From CAYPNF01 sp964411985 (GTDB lineage Bacteria; Verrucomicrobiota; Verrucomicrobiia; Limisphaerales; J093): a DNA stretch of 64,000 nucleotides. The translations under genes and the position numbers were made by a program. Numbering within the stretch: the first letter of the stretch is position 1; every line of letters begins with the position of its first letter. The DNA lies in the NCBI GenBank assembly GCA_964411985.1, contig CAYPNF010000008.1, forward strand, positions 159,179 to 223,178, given 5' to 3'. The notes below the pieces were generated by a model. The model made no database searches and was not told where the DNA came from. It saw only the letters and a program-made list of their open reading frames with translations. This document shows positions 42,966 through 51,849 of the stretch, in pieces.

Positions 42966-43742
42966 ATGCCGATTCTTGGATTCTGGCTATTTGACCTGCT
43001 GGATCCGGCGTACCTGCTGAGCAATCCCCTGGTGTGGCTGCTGGGGATCTTCCAAGTCTGGATGCTGGTGGACGCCGTTCGCCGCGAGGAATGGATGTGG
43101 GTGGTGTTTATCGTCATCTTTCCCATCCTGAACGCCATCCTCTATTTCTTTCTGGTTTATCGCGGCGCGCCCTCAGCGGTGCAGGGATTCGAGCTGCCGG
43201 GAACTCATGAACGCAAGCGCATCCGGCAGCTTCAAGACCAGATCCATCACCTCGACAAACCCCATCATTACTCTCAACTGGCGGACATCTACTTCCAGCA
43301 GGGAAAGCTGGCCAAGGCGGAAGAGAACTACCGTGCTGCCATGCAACGGGATCCGGAAGACCTCGACACCCTGGCCCACTATGGCCATTGCCTCCTGCGT
43401 CTCAACCGGGCCCAGGAAGGATTGCCTCTCCTGGAGAAAGTCCGAGCCAGTCAGCCTCAACATGACTACAGTCATACCCTGATGGCGCTGGCCGAAGCCT
43501 ACACCGCTTTGGGGCGGCCTGCGGACGCCCTAGCCGCCTGGAAGCAGGTGCTCGAGCAGCATTCTTACCCCCGCGCCCGCGTGCAATACGCCGAGCTCCT
43601 CCTGCGCCAGGGCGACCCTGCCGCTGCCCGGAAGGAACTGGAAGAACTGATCGCCGATGACCAGCATGCCCCCGCCTTTCAGCGTCGGCGCGAGCGGGTA
43701 TGGTTGAACAAAGCGAAAGCCCTTCTGCGCGGGATTCGTTGA
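42966..43742 (+). CDS. TPR membrane protein with PLDc_N-like N-terminus
   Basis: The 258-residue protein has two or three N-terminal transmembrane helices (about residues 19-62), similar to the cardiolipin synthase N-terminal (PLDc_N) module, then tetratricopeptide repeats from about residue 95 to 235 (YSQLADIYFQQGKLAKAEENYRAAMQRDP, ALAEAYTALGRPADALAAWKQVL). The ATG at 42966 begins the hydrophobic region; upstream frame overlaps the phosphatase end. The gene is 19 bases behind the alkaline phosphatase gene. The TPR part probably faces the cytoplasm or periplasm as a docking scaffold; the topology cannot be decided. Confidence 0.82.
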   Translation: MPILGFWLFDLLDPAYLLSNPLVWLLGIFQVWMLVDAVRREEWMWVVFIVIFPILNAILYFFLVYRGAPSAVQGFELPGTHERKRIRQLQDQIHHLDKPHHYSQLADIYFQQGKLAKAEENYRAAMQRDPEDLDTLAHYGHCLLRLNRAQEGLPLLEKVRASQPQHDYSHTLMALAEAYTALGRPADALAAWKQVLEQHSYPRARVQYAELLLRQGDPAAARKELEELIADDQHAPAFQRRRERVWLNKAKALLRGIR

Positions 43743-43896
43743 CAATGCCTCCGTCCACAGGAGTCCGCTGGGCATTCCTCCCCCTCCAACCCTCGTCGCG
43801 AAGCCATTATCTCTGCCCACCCCGCACTTCGGTTTTGCCTTCCAGTGCCGGCTTGCGTAGACTCTGATCCAGAGCCTGTGTAGTAATGTGCCGTGA

Positions 43897-43910
43897 TCAA
43901 CTGTAGTTGA
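43897..43910. promoter_or_regulatory. 14-base palindrome upstream of the Cache/DUF294 gene
   Basis: TCAACT-GT-AGTTGA is a perfect inverted repeat 19 bases before the ATG at 43930. Its length and place make it a candidate operator or leader hairpin. Its half-site TCAAC also occurs, in the opposite order, before the GNAT gene. Confidence 0.4.
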
Positions 43911-43929
43911 ATCGTTCCCCCTTCGCGCC

Positions 43930-46455
43930 ATGACAGCCAAACCTCCCGCGCAACGGCCTCGGCCACATTGGCGGCATCTCACCGTCAACATCATCTCGCC
44001 AGCGATCCTGACCTTCGCGCTCTTTTTCGGTCTGATCTTCGTGGTGATCATTCCCACGATGAAGAAGAATATTATCGAACGGAAAAAGGAGATGATCCGC
44101 GAGTTGACCCAGGCTGCCTGGAGCGAGCTGAACGGCTTGTATGAACAGGAGAAACAGGGTGCGCTCACCCGGGCTGCAGCCCAGCAGGGGGCCATTGCCC
44201 GCATCCAGAACATGCGCTATGGGGATGACGGGAAAGACTACTTCTGGATCTCCGACACGCAGACGCACATGGTCATGCATCCCTACCGGGCGGAGCTGAA
44301 CGGTCAGGATGTTTCCGACTATTCCGACCCCAGCGGCAAGAAACTGTTTGTGGAACATACCAAGGTAGTCCGTGAAAAGGGCGACGGTTATGTGGAGTAC
44401 CTGTGGCAGTGGAAGGATGACGTCAAGAGGGTGGTCCCCAAGCTCTCTTATGTCAAAGGCTTCGCACCGTGGGGGTGGATCGTAGGGACTGGCATTTATG
44501 TGGAAGACGTACGCGCGGAGATCCGTCAGATGATCCGCCGGGCTCTTCAGATTTCGGTCGGAATCTCTGTCATTATTGCGGCGTTGCTGGCCTACATTAG
44601 CACTCAGGGACTTACCCTGGAACGTAGGCGATGGCGGGCGGAAACCGCGTTGCGGGAATCAGAGGAGAAGTACCGGCTGTTGGTAGAAGGAACGATGGAG
44701 GGGGTTCTGCTGGTTTTGCAGGATCACCCAGTGTATGCGAACAAAACCCTGCTCAACCGGTTGGGGTACACCGAGGAGGAGTTGGTTCAGTTGCCCTTGG
44801 AGAAAGTCTTGGGATGGGTTTCCAACGACGCTTCGGCGGCACCCACATCGGAACGACGCGCCAGAATCATGAACAAGCAGGAGGAGGCGGTTGATGTGCT
44901 GGTGGCATCCGCCCCGGTGACGATCGGGGACAAGGCGGGTCAGATTCTTACGGTGAAGGATGTCGGGGCCCGCAAGAAGACCGAGGAAACCCTGGCTCGG
45001 CTCGTGGCAGATCTGCAAAGCATGTTGCCGCTGGCCACGCGGTCTATCAAGGCTTCGACGCTTACCCTAGCCACTTGCGGTTTGGACACGCCGATCGACA
45101 AAGCCGCGGCCACCATGGCCCGCGCCAAATCCAGCGCCATCCTCATCCAGTCTCCGGCGGGGGAGCCGATTGCGATTGTGACGGACGAGGATTTGCGCAA
45201 CCGGGTGCTGGCGGTGGGGTTGCCGGCTACCCAGCCCATCGCCTCCATCATGAGCGCCCCTTTGGTCCGCATCGGGGATCGCGCTCTGCTGTTCGAAGCG
45301 GCTCGCCTCATGCAGGAGCGGAATCTGCAGCATCTGGTCGTGACCGACGAGTGCGGCGTAACACGGGGGGTTCTCACGGGTACGGAAATCCTGCACGCGC
45401 AGCGCCATGCTATAGGGGCCCTGCTTTGCGAGATTCAGGAAGCCCGATCACCCGAGGAGGTGCGCGACAGCCGTGCCAAGCTGCCGGTATTCGTCAAGGC
45501 GCTGATGGAAAGCGGGGCACGAGTGGAAAGTGTCACTCGCATCATGACGACAGTGTCGGACGCGGTGCTGGTGCGGTTGATCGCGCTGGCGGAAGCTGAA
45601 CTCGGCCCGCCGCCAGTCGTGTTTGCCTTCGTGGTCATGGGCAGCGAAGCCCGGGAAGAGCAAACCCTGGCCACGGACCAGGACAACGCCATCATCTATG
45701 CTGATGTCGACCCGGAGAGGAACGAGGCGGTGCAGGCCTGGTTTCTGCGTTTTGGGGAGAAGGTTTGCGGCTGGCTGGATCTCGTTGGCTACCGGCGCTG
45801 CCATGGCGAGGTCATGGCCAGCAACCGGAAGTGGTGCCAGCCCTTGTCACAATGGCGACAGTATTTCACTCAGTGTGTGACTGCGGCTAAGCCACAGGAT
45901 TTGCTGGATGTGAACGTGTTTTTCGACTTCCGTTGTGCCCACGGTGAGGGCGAGCATGTGCGTCAGTTGCGGGAGCACCTGTACCGGCTGCTCCAGGGAG
46001 AGGGGAGGAACGCCTTCTTCTTCCACTTGGCGCAAAGCACGCTGCAGTTCAAGGCTCCGCGTGGGTTCTTTGGGAATATCCAGCTCGAATCCTCCGGCGA
46101 ACGTCCGGCGGCATTTAACGTGAAGGCGGCGACCATTCCCCTGGTAAACTTCGCGCGAATGTACGCTTTGCGGAACGGTTTTGCGGAAACCAATACCCTG
46201 GAGCGGCTCCACCGGCTCCGCGACCAGGGACTGCTGTTGCCCTCCAGCCACGACGAATTAGCACAGTCTTACACTGCGCTGATGCAGATGCGGCTCACGC
46301 ACCAGGCCTCCCAGATTGGCCGAGGCCTCGCGCCTGACAACTTTATCGACCTGCAGGAGTTGACCCAGCTCGAACGCTCGGTCCTGAAGAAGGTCTTTGC
46401 TGACATTACCGTTTTTCAGGCTCGGCTGGAAACGGACTTCGCCCGAACCTCCTAA
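43930..46455 (+). CDS. Cache-PAS-CBS-DUF294 signalling nucleotidyltransferase
   Basis: The 841-residue protein has a transmembrane helix (about 22-44), a periplasmic single Cache-2 domain (about 50-200, with KDYFWISDTQTHMVMHPYRAELNG and PWGWIVGTGIY), a second helix (about 201-222), a PAS domain (about 235-350), two CBS repeats (about 380-500) and a DUF294 nucleotidyltransferase module with MGSEAREEQTLATDQDNAI (residues 570-588), ending in the DUF294 C-terminal helical domain. CBS-DUF294 proteins are known, and so is Cache-PAS, but this combination puts an extracellular sensor upstream of a cytoplasmic nucleotidyltransferase-like output. There is no kinase or GGDEF domain. A 14-base palindrome lies just upstream and a metallophosphatase gene follows 4 bases later. 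Its target is unknown. Confidence 0.87.
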   Translation: MTAKPPAQRPRPHWRHLTVNIISPAILTFALFFGLIFVVIIPTMKKNIIERKKEMIRELTQAAWSELNGLYEQEKQGALTRAAAQQGAIARIQNMRYGDDGKDYFWISDTQTHMVMHPYRAELNGQDVSDYSDPSGKKLFVEHTKVVREKGDGYVEYLWQWKDDVKRVVPKLSYVKGFAPWGWIVGTGIYVEDVRAEIRQMIRRALQISVGISVIIAALLAYISTQGLTLERRRWRAETALRESEEKYRLLVEGTMEGVLLVLQDHPVYANKTLLNRLGYTEEELVQLPLEKVLGWVSNDASAAPTSERRARIMNKQEEAVDVLVASAPVTIGDKAGQILTVKDVGARKKTEETLARLVADLQSMLPLATRSIKASTLTLATCGLDTPIDKAAATMARAKSSAILIQSPAGEPIAIVTDEDLRNRVLAVGLPATQPIASIMSAPLVRIGDRALLFEAARLMQERNLQHLVVTDECGVTRGVLTGTEILHAQRHAIGALLCEIQEARSPEEVRDSRAKLPVFVKALMESGARVESVTRIMTTVSDAVLVRLIALAEAELGPPPVVFAFVVMGSEAREEQTLATDQDNAIIYADVDPERNEAVQAWFLRFGEKVCGWLDLVGYRRCHGEVMASNRKWCQPLSQWRQYFTQCVTAAKPQDLLDVNVFFDFRCAHGEGEHVRQLREHLYRLLQGEGRNAFFFHLAQSTLQFKAPRGFFGNIQLESSGERPAAFNVKAATIPLVNFARMYALRNGFAETNTLERLHRLRDQGLLLPSSHDELAQSYTALMQMRLTHQASQIGRGLAPDNFIDLQELTQLERSVLKKVFADITVFQARLETDFARTS

Positions 46456-46459
46456 GCCT

Positions 46460-47263
46460 ATGCGGGTTCTGATTGTCGGCGACGTTCACGGCCAGCACCA
46501 CAGGTTGGCCGAGAGTCTGCGGCAGGCGCAGGCGGACTTTAGGATCGCCGCTGCGATTCAGGTGGGTGATTTCGGGTTCTACAAGAACCTGATGTCCCAG
46601 GTCCGTGAAGAAGGAATCCGCTTTCCCGTCCCGCTACACGTGATTGACGGCAACCACGAGGATCACCCATGGCTCCGCCGCGCGCTGCTGACCGGCGCGG
46701 GCCGGACGTGGAAACACGAACTGAATCTGGTCTACCAAGCGCGGCCGTCCGTGACGCGGTTCGGAGCGTCCAAGGTCGGCTTCCTTGGCGGGGCGTTGCA
46801 CGCAGACCGTCCCCAGAAACACAATTGGCTGAGCGGTTTTCCCAACTACATCCTGCGAAGGAACCGGGAGCATGCTGCCAGGCTATTCAATGAGGAGCAC
46901 CCCGAACTGATCGTCACGCATTCCTGTCCCTCGCGGATCGGCATCGGCATTACCAGCTCTTTGGAGATGCGGCCGGGTGTCGCCGAGCATATCACTGCGG
47001 CCGGCTTTGATGGCGGTCCCCAGGACGATTGCGGAGAGGTGGAATTGGGGCGGCTGTGGCTCGACCTCACGTACAAGCCGAGAGCCTGGGTTTTCGGGCA
47101 TTTCCATCGCGCGCACCAGGCCACGGTGGAGAACACCCGCTTTTTGTGCGTCAGCGACGACCTCGACTCCCCAACCCGCTCACTTGTGATTTGGGACACC
47201 GAGGAGAAGAAGGTTCTGATTTGCCCTGCGGACCCAAGCGCCGACCGAGGGGGAGAGCACTGA
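46460..47263 (+). CDS. Calcineurin-like metallophosphatase
   Basis: The 267-residue phosphoesterase has all metal motifs: GDVHG (Asp8, His10), GDFG (Asp37), DGNHEDH (Asn65, His66), the VTHSCPS His and FGHFHR near the C-terminus. It is cytoplasmic, with no signal peptide. The ATG at 46460 is preferred because it starts the first beta strand directly; upstream frame overlaps the preceding gene. It is coupled to the Cache/DUF294 gene (4 bases apart), so it may reverse a phosphoryl or nucleotidyl modification made by that protein. This link is inference from position. Confidence 0.88.
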   Translation: MRVLIVGDVHGQHHRLAESLRQAQADFRIAAAIQVGDFGFYKNLMSQVREEGIRFPVPLHVIDGNHEDHPWLRRALLTGAGRTWKHELNLVYQARPSVTRFGASKVGFLGGALHADRPQKHNWLSGFPNYILRRNREHAARLFNEEHPELIVTHSCPSRIGIGITSSLEMRPGVAEHITAAGFDGGPQDDCGEVELGRLWLDLTYKPRAWVFGHFHRAHQATVENTRFLCVSDDLDSPTRSLVIWDTEEKKVLICPADPSADRGGEH

Positions 47264-47294
47264 GGTGCTGGTCCCCCTCGAATGGCACTCTGCT

Positions 47295-49226
47295 TCAAGC
47301 TTGGGCTGGCGCTGTCTTGACCTGCTCCTCGGGTCGCGGGGTAAACAGCGAGACAAGGATTAAGACCAGGAAGCCCAGCGGGATGGTCACGATCGCCGGT
47401 TGGCTGAATGGCACAATGGCGCGTGCCGGATCAAGCCCATACACGTCTTTGTATGCCTGAGCGCTGAGGAGAATCCACCCCAGGGACGAGACCATGCCGA
47501 CAATGATGGCCGCAGTGATGCCCTGTTTGGTGGTGCGCTTCCAGAAGAGAAGCATGACTAGCGCCGGCAGGTTGGCCGAAGCTGCGATGTTGAAGGCCCA
47601 GCCGACCAGGAAGTTGACATTCATCTTGGCGAACAGGATGCCCAGGCAGATGGCCAGCAACCCCACGCCCATGGCCGCGATTTTGGCCGCGCGGACTTTC
47701 TGGAAATCGTCCAGTTTCATCTTCATGAAATTGGTCATGAGATCGTGGGCGACGGCGCCGCTGGCGGCCATGATCAGGCCGCTCACCGTGCCCAGTACCG
47801 TGGTGAAAGCCACGGCCGAGAGCACTGCGAAGAGGAATTCGTTCAAACTGCGCGCCAGCAGAGGCGCGGACATGTTCGAGTCGGTGACATCCAGCGCTCC
47901 GCTGGTCATCGCCCCCAGACCCAGGAACAGCGTCAGCACGTAGAAGAAACCGATCGCCGCAATGCCCACCACCGTGCTCTTGCGAGCACTGAGTTGATCC
48001 TTGACCGTGTAGTAGCGGATCAGGATGTGTGGCAGCGAAGCCGTGCCACAGAAAAGAGCGAGCATCAGGGAGAGAAAATCGAGCTTATCGAAGAACTTCT
48101 CGCTGCGAACTTTCTTGAAAGTCGGACTCGAACCAGGGGCCATGAAGTCCTTTCCCGAGGTCGGCTTCTGATAGTACACCGTGGTGGCGCTGCCGTCGAC
48201 CTCGGTGATCTTCTCACTGCTCCACTGGATGACTTCGCTGTCTTGCATGGTTTGCAGGAATGCAAACGGACCCAGCGAACCCGTCTTCTCCACCCCACCA
48301 GGCAGTTTGGACAGGTAGCCCACGGGCGCGAGGTCGGCTTCCCCTTCCTTTTTGCCTCGAGGCAATCCGTTCACCAGCTTCTTGCCGTCCTTCTGCACGG
48401 TCAGAGTCTGCGCTTCGGAGAGGAGGCTACCATCCTTGCGCCAGACGGATACCCCGCCAGCTGCGTTCTTGACGCGCAGATAGGGCTTGCCTTTCCACGC
48501 CCCCTCCTCAGGCAGGACGGTGGCATTGGCTGCACCGGTGACCTCCGCCACTGGCACGCCTTGTTTCAGAATCCTTACTTCTTTGCCGTTGGCGTCCAGG
48601 GGTTTGGTAGTGAGACCTCGCATGAGGAGCAAAACGGTGATGAACGCGCAGAGCAGCACCAGGATGGTTCCTTTGATGAACTGGACCCAGGTGGTCGAAA
48701 CCATGCCTGCGGTGGTGACGATCATCGTCACGATCAGCCCCACCACGATGACCCCCACATAATGGGGAAAACCCAGCAACGGTTGCACCAGCGCGCCGGC
48801 ACCGACCATCTGCGGAATCAAGTAAAAGCAACTCACCACCAGGGTGCTTATGGCTGCCGCAAGCTTGATGCCGCGGGAGTTGAACTTGTTGTCCAGTGCG
48901 TCCGCGAACGTGTAGCGGCCCAGTCGCTTCAGCGGTTCGGCGATGATGAACAGCGCCACGATCCACCCGGCAAGATACCCGATGGAATAGAGGAATCCGT
49001 CGTAGCCGTAGAAAGCGATCATACCGCAGATCCCCAAGAAGGAGGCTGCTGAAAGATAATCGCCGGCAAACGCAATGCCGTTGACGGCCCAATGAATGCC
49101 GCCACCCGCAGCAAAATAGCCGCTAGCAGACTTGGCCTTGGATCCCAGGTAGAAGCTGATGCCCAAGACGGTTCCGGCAAAGACCAGAAAGACGATAACC
49201 GCAATCCAGGAAGTTTCGTGAATCAT
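47295..49226 (-). CDS. Sodium/solute symporter (acetate/monocarboxylate type) with a large inserted domain
   Basis: The 643-residue SSS-family transporter has the ActP-like start (GYFAAGGGIHWAVNGIAFAGDYLSAASFLG) and about 13 transmembrane helices. Between helices 6 and 7 there is a soluble stretch at about residues 205-380, much longer than in E. coli ActP (~549 residues in total). The insert is rich in Lys/Gly/Val beta-type segments and should lie on the periplasmic side or in an extracytoplasmic loop. The small DUF485 gene precedes it by 9 bases, as yjcH precedes actP in other bacteria. Acetate or another short acid is the probable substrate; sodium coupling is inferred from the family. Confidence 0.88.
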   Translation of the reverse strand: MIHETSWIAVIVFLVFAGTVLGISFYLGSKAKSASGYFAAGGGIHWAVNGIAFAGDYLSAASFLGICGMIAFYGYDGFLYSIGYLAGWIVALFIIAEPLKRLGRYTFADALDNKFNSRGIKLAAAISTLVVSCFYLIPQMVGAGALVQPLLGFPHYVGVIVVGLIVTMIVTTAGMVSTTWVQFIKGTILVLLCAFITVLLLMRGLTTKPLDANGKEVRILKQGVPVAEVTGAANATVLPEEGAWKGKPYLRVKNAAGGVSVWRKDGSLLSEAQTLTVQKDGKKLVNGLPRGKKEGEADLAPVGYLSKLPGGVEKTGSLGPFAFLQTMQDSEVIQWSSEKITEVDGSATTVYYQKPTSGKDFMAPGSSPTFKKVRSEKFFDKLDFLSLMLALFCGTASLPHILIRYYTVKDQLSARKSTVVGIAAIGFFYVLTLFLGLGAMTSGALDVTDSNMSAPLLARSLNEFLFAVLSAVAFTTVLGTVSGLIMAASGAVAHDLMTNFMKMKLDDFQKVRAAKIAAMGVGLLAICLGILFAKMNVNFLVGWAFNIAASANLPALVMLLFWKRTTKQGITAAIIVGMVSSLGWILLSAQAYKDVYGLDPARAIVPFSQPAIVTIPLGFLVLILVSLFTPRPEEQVKTAPAQA

Positions 49227-49235
49227 GGAGGCTCC

Positions 49236-49505
49236 TTATTTCGATTTGCGGCAGATTTTCATGTACACCATCGCGAGCACGAGCGCGGCGATGATTAGCG
49301 CAAAGCCATACACCACAGCGAGGTTCACTCCCTGCAAGAACGGCTTGCTCATCACCTCTGGCCAAAAGGCGCTTAAACCCATAAAGCCTCCGTAGAAGAG
49401 CACATAGACGACGAAGAGGATCACGCCCATGCGCGTGTTGTACGCGACGACCGCTGCGTCTTCTTGTTCCTTGGCCTCTGGGGCCTTGAAATCCAATCCT
49501 GCCAT
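49236..49505 (-). CDS. DUF485 family membrane protein (YjcH-like partner of the symporter)
   Basis: The 89-residue protein has two transmembrane helices (about residues 25-45 and 57-79), a cytoplasmic N-terminus rich in acidic and basic residues and a basic C-terminus (KICRKSK). The start at 49505 (MAGLDFKAP) is preferred because upstream residues are unlike the family. DUF485 proteins are encoded next to acetate symporters; here the gene is the first of the pair with a 9-base gap. Its function is unknown, perhaps in stability or assembly of the transporter. Confidence 0.85.
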   Translation of the reverse strand: MAGLDFKAPEAKEQEDAAVVAYNTRMGVILFVVYVLFYGGFMGLSAFWPEVMSKPFLQGVNLAVVYGFALIIAALVLAMVYMKICRKSK

Positions 49506-50007
49506 AGTTCTTTGGTTGTTGAGTCGCGGTTCCAATCCACACCAGTGCCACTGATGTTCCAATGGAGTCCGCAGGTTTTTTCGATCCACATCCCCCCCTG
49601 CTGTTGGAGGGATTACCCAAAATGGCAACTACCTGTAACGGTTATACAGATGACCGAAGCAAGGTGATGAGGGACTCGTGCCCCGTTGCACCGAGCACTT
49701 GTCCGTCTACCCAATCATGAGAGTAAAGCGATCTGAGCACTGAGAGAGTCGAGAGGAATGAGATTGGCTGGCTGAGGGATACCGTTTCCGAGTTGGGCCT
49801 GATTGGCCGGAAGGCTGCAACCAAAGCCATCGCGCGTGGGTACACTTCCTCTGCCTAGATTGTTTCGCGGCTGCACTGTGAGTATAAATATCCTTTCAAT
49901 GGCAGGCGACGCAAGCGCAATCTCGGGCAAACAAACTACACACCTGAAGTAAAGAAGTTGGCAACGCTCCCACGGTCGATTATCCTTTCGGCAGCATCTT
50001 CCGGCAA
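49506..50007. other. Divergent regulatory region between the symporter pair and glucuronate isomerase
   Basis: These 502 bases hold no convincing gene. A candidate promoter towards the isomerase lies at 49860-49888. For the symporter operon I found no promoter that matches the housekeeping consensus well. Both flanking units concern carbon uptake, so joint control is possible. Confidence 0.5.
49860..49888 (+). promoter_or_regulatory. Candidate promoter for the glucuronate isomerase gene
   Basis: TTGTTT (49860-49865), a 17-base spacer and TATAAA (49883-49888, five of six) point towards the gene at 50008. The leader would be about 110 bases. Confidence 0.4.
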
Positions 50008-51264
50008 ATGAACACGTCTGTCACCGAGTTTCGGCGTAATGCACTCGCGGCCCAAATCGATCGCGTTGTGCACAGTACCCCCGTCATCGACATCCATACC
50101 CACCTTTACGATCCCTACTTCAGCAACTTGCTTCTTTGGGGGATTGATGACTTGCTGGTCTATCACTACCTGGTTTCCGAGTCCTTTCGCTATCGATCCG
50201 AGCCCTACGAGGACTTCTGGTCGTGGCCCAAGAGTCTCCAAGCCGAGTGGGTTTGGAACACCCTTTTTACTGACCATTCCCCGATCTCCGAATCCTGCCG
50301 TGGGGTGCTGACTACCCTGCACCGGTTCGGACTGGACGTGAACCAGCGGGACCTTGCCGCGATTCGGGATTGGTACGCGGGTTGGCCGGCCGCCACCCAT
50401 GTCAGTCGCTGCATGGAGTTGGCGAACGTCAAAACTATCTACATGACCAACTCCCCGTTTGATACCGAGGAGGCGCCCCATTGGCAGGCCGGATTTCCCC
50501 GGGATGAACGATTCCGGTCCGCGCTGCGGCTCGATCCTATGCTCCTCTCGTGGCCAGACGCCGTTCGACGGCTACTGGAATGGGGCTACAACGTCGGCGA
50601 GGGCATTTCCTCCTCCACCGTCAGCGAAGTCCGGCGTTTTCTTGGGGATTGGACCCGCCTCATCGACGCACATTACCTGATGGTCTCGTTGCCTCCCGAT
50701 TTCACGTATCCTGGCAACTCCGAATGCGCCGAGTTATTGGAGAAGGCCGTGCTGCCTCATTGCCGGGATTATGGTCTTCCTTTTGCCATGATGCTTGGGG
50801 TGAAGCGCGGCGTGAATCCCGCACTCCATCTCGCCGGGGATGGTGTCGGGCGGAGCGACCTCGAGGCTTTGCGGAATCTCTGCGACGCCTTTCCCCAGAA
50901 CAAGTTCATGGCCACGGTTCTTGCCCGGGAGAATCAGCACGAACTTTGTGTCCTCGCTCGGAAGTTCCGGAACCTGCACCCGTTCGGATGCTGGTGGTTC
51001 TCGAATATTCCACGATTGATCGAGGAGACCACCGCGATGCGCGTGGAATTGCTCGGCACCAGCTTCACCGCTCAACACTCGGATGCCCGAGTGATGGACC
51101 AGGTTATCTACAAGTGGGATCACACCCGCCGGATTCTCATTAAAGTGCTCGGTGAGAAATACGGCGACCTGGCCATGACCGGCTGGGAACCCACTGCCGC
51201 CGAGATCGAGCGAGATGTCAAGGAACTCCTGGGAGGATCCTTCGAAACCTTCCGCATGGCGTAG
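50008..51264 (+). CDS. Glucuronate isomerase (uronate isomerase family)
   Basis: The 418-residue protein belongs to the PF02614 branch of the amidohydrolase superfamily. The metal motif is HTHLYDP (His30, His32), later segments are TDHSPISES and the C-terminal PFGCWWFSNIP and AQHSDARVMDQVIYKWDHTR, the usual ending in this subfamily. It interconverts glucuronate/galacturonate and fructuronate/tagaturonate, the first step in uronate catabolism. It is shorter than E. coli UxaC (470), so strict orthology is uncertain. Its role fits the xylan-directed enzymes in the window, since glucuronoxylan releases this sugar acid. Confidence 0.88.
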   Translation: MNTSVTEFRRNALAAQIDRVVHSTPVIDIHTHLYDPYFSNLLLWGIDDLLVYHYLVSESFRYRSEPYEDFWSWPKSLQAEWVWNTLFTDHSPISESCRGVLTTLHRFGLDVNQRDLAAIRDWYAGWPAATHVSRCMELANVKTIYMTNSPFDTEEAPHWQAGFPRDERFRSALRLDPMLLSWPDAVRRLLEWGYNVGEGISSSTVSEVRRFLGDWTRLIDAHYLMVSLPPDFTYPGNSECAELLEKAVLPHCRDYGLPFAMMLGVKRGVNPALHLAGDGVGRSDLEALRNLCDAFPQNKFMATVLARENQHELCVLARKFRNLHPFGCWWFSNIPRLIEETTAMRVELLGTSFTAQHSDARVMDQVIYKWDHTRRILIKVLGEKYGDLAMTGWEPTAAEIERDVKELLGGSFETFRMA

Positions 51265-51326
51265 CCCCTCCGCCGTCTCCCATTTTGTCAGAGCTCTCCC
51301 TGGCCTTCACGTCAGTCTGTTTACTT

Positions 51327-51339
51327 GGTTGAGTCAACC
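51327..51339. promoter_or_regulatory. 13-base palindrome next to the GNAT start codon
   Basis: GGTTGA-G-TCAACC is a perfect inverted repeat that ends 9 bases before the ATG at 51349. It could be an operator or a leader hairpin near the AGGA ribosome site, though the one-base loop makes a DNA-binding site more likely. Confidence 0.4.
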
Positions 51340-51348
51340 GCTTAGGAT

Positions 51349-51849
51349 ATGATTATTCGTAACGAGAGAGAGTCGGACATCGAGGCGATCTTTGAAGTCA
51401 CCAAGGCCGCATTTGTGGACTGTCCGCACGGTGAGCACACGGAGCAATTCATTGTGAATGCCTTGCGCGCGGCCCAAGCACTCTCCGTTTCCCTGGTCGC
51501 GGAAGCGGATGGAAGAGTGGTGGGTCACGTTGCTTTCTCGCCTGTGACGATTTCGGATGGGAGTACTGGCTGGTACGGGCTTGGCCCGGTCTCGGTGTTG
51601 CCTGCATGTCAACGGCGAGGCATTGGATCCTCCCTCATTCGTGAGGGACTATCCAGGCTCAAAGCCATGGGAGGGAGAGGTTGCGTGCTGGTGGGCGAGC
51701 CCAAGTTCTACGAACGATTCGGGTTTAGAAACTGCCCTGAGCTGGTACTGGAGGGTGTTCCGCGTGAGTACTTTCTCGCGTTGCCGTTGGATGAAACCAA
51801 ACCCCAGGGCGCCGTGGTGTTTCACGGGGGGTTCTGCGCGAAAAACTGA
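51349..51849 (+). CDS. GNAT family N-acetyltransferase (YhbS-like)
   Basis: The 166-residue protein has the GNAT order: beta-1 MIIRNERESDIEAI, a long helix, strand VGHVAFSPVTI, the acetyl-CoA segment PACQRRGIGSSLIREGL (Q/R-x-x-G-x-G/A) and the final strand with FYERFGF. It resembles YhbS-like acetyltransferases, whose substrates are mostly unknown. It is cytoplasmic and lies alone between glucuronate isomerase and the glycosidase operon. A palindrome just upstream may control it. Confidence 0.9.
   Translation: MIIRNERESDIEAIFEVTKAAFVDCPHGEHTEQFIVNALRAAQALSVSLVAEADGRVVGHVAFSPVTISDGSTGWYGLGPVSVLPACQRRGIGSSLIREGLSRLKAMGGRGCVLVGEPKFYERFGFRNCPELVLEGVPREYFLALPLDETKPQGAVVFHGGFCAKN

Noticed and set aside
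41546..43138. A 530-codon minus-strand frame over the alkaline phosphatase gene
   Set aside because: The phosphatase frame has all catalytic motifs; the reverse frame is Arg/Gly-rich and without features.
47745..49052. A 435-codon plus-strand frame over the symporter gene
   Set aside because: It is the complement of transmembrane coding sequence and is His/Gln/Arg-rich, as expected of a shadow.
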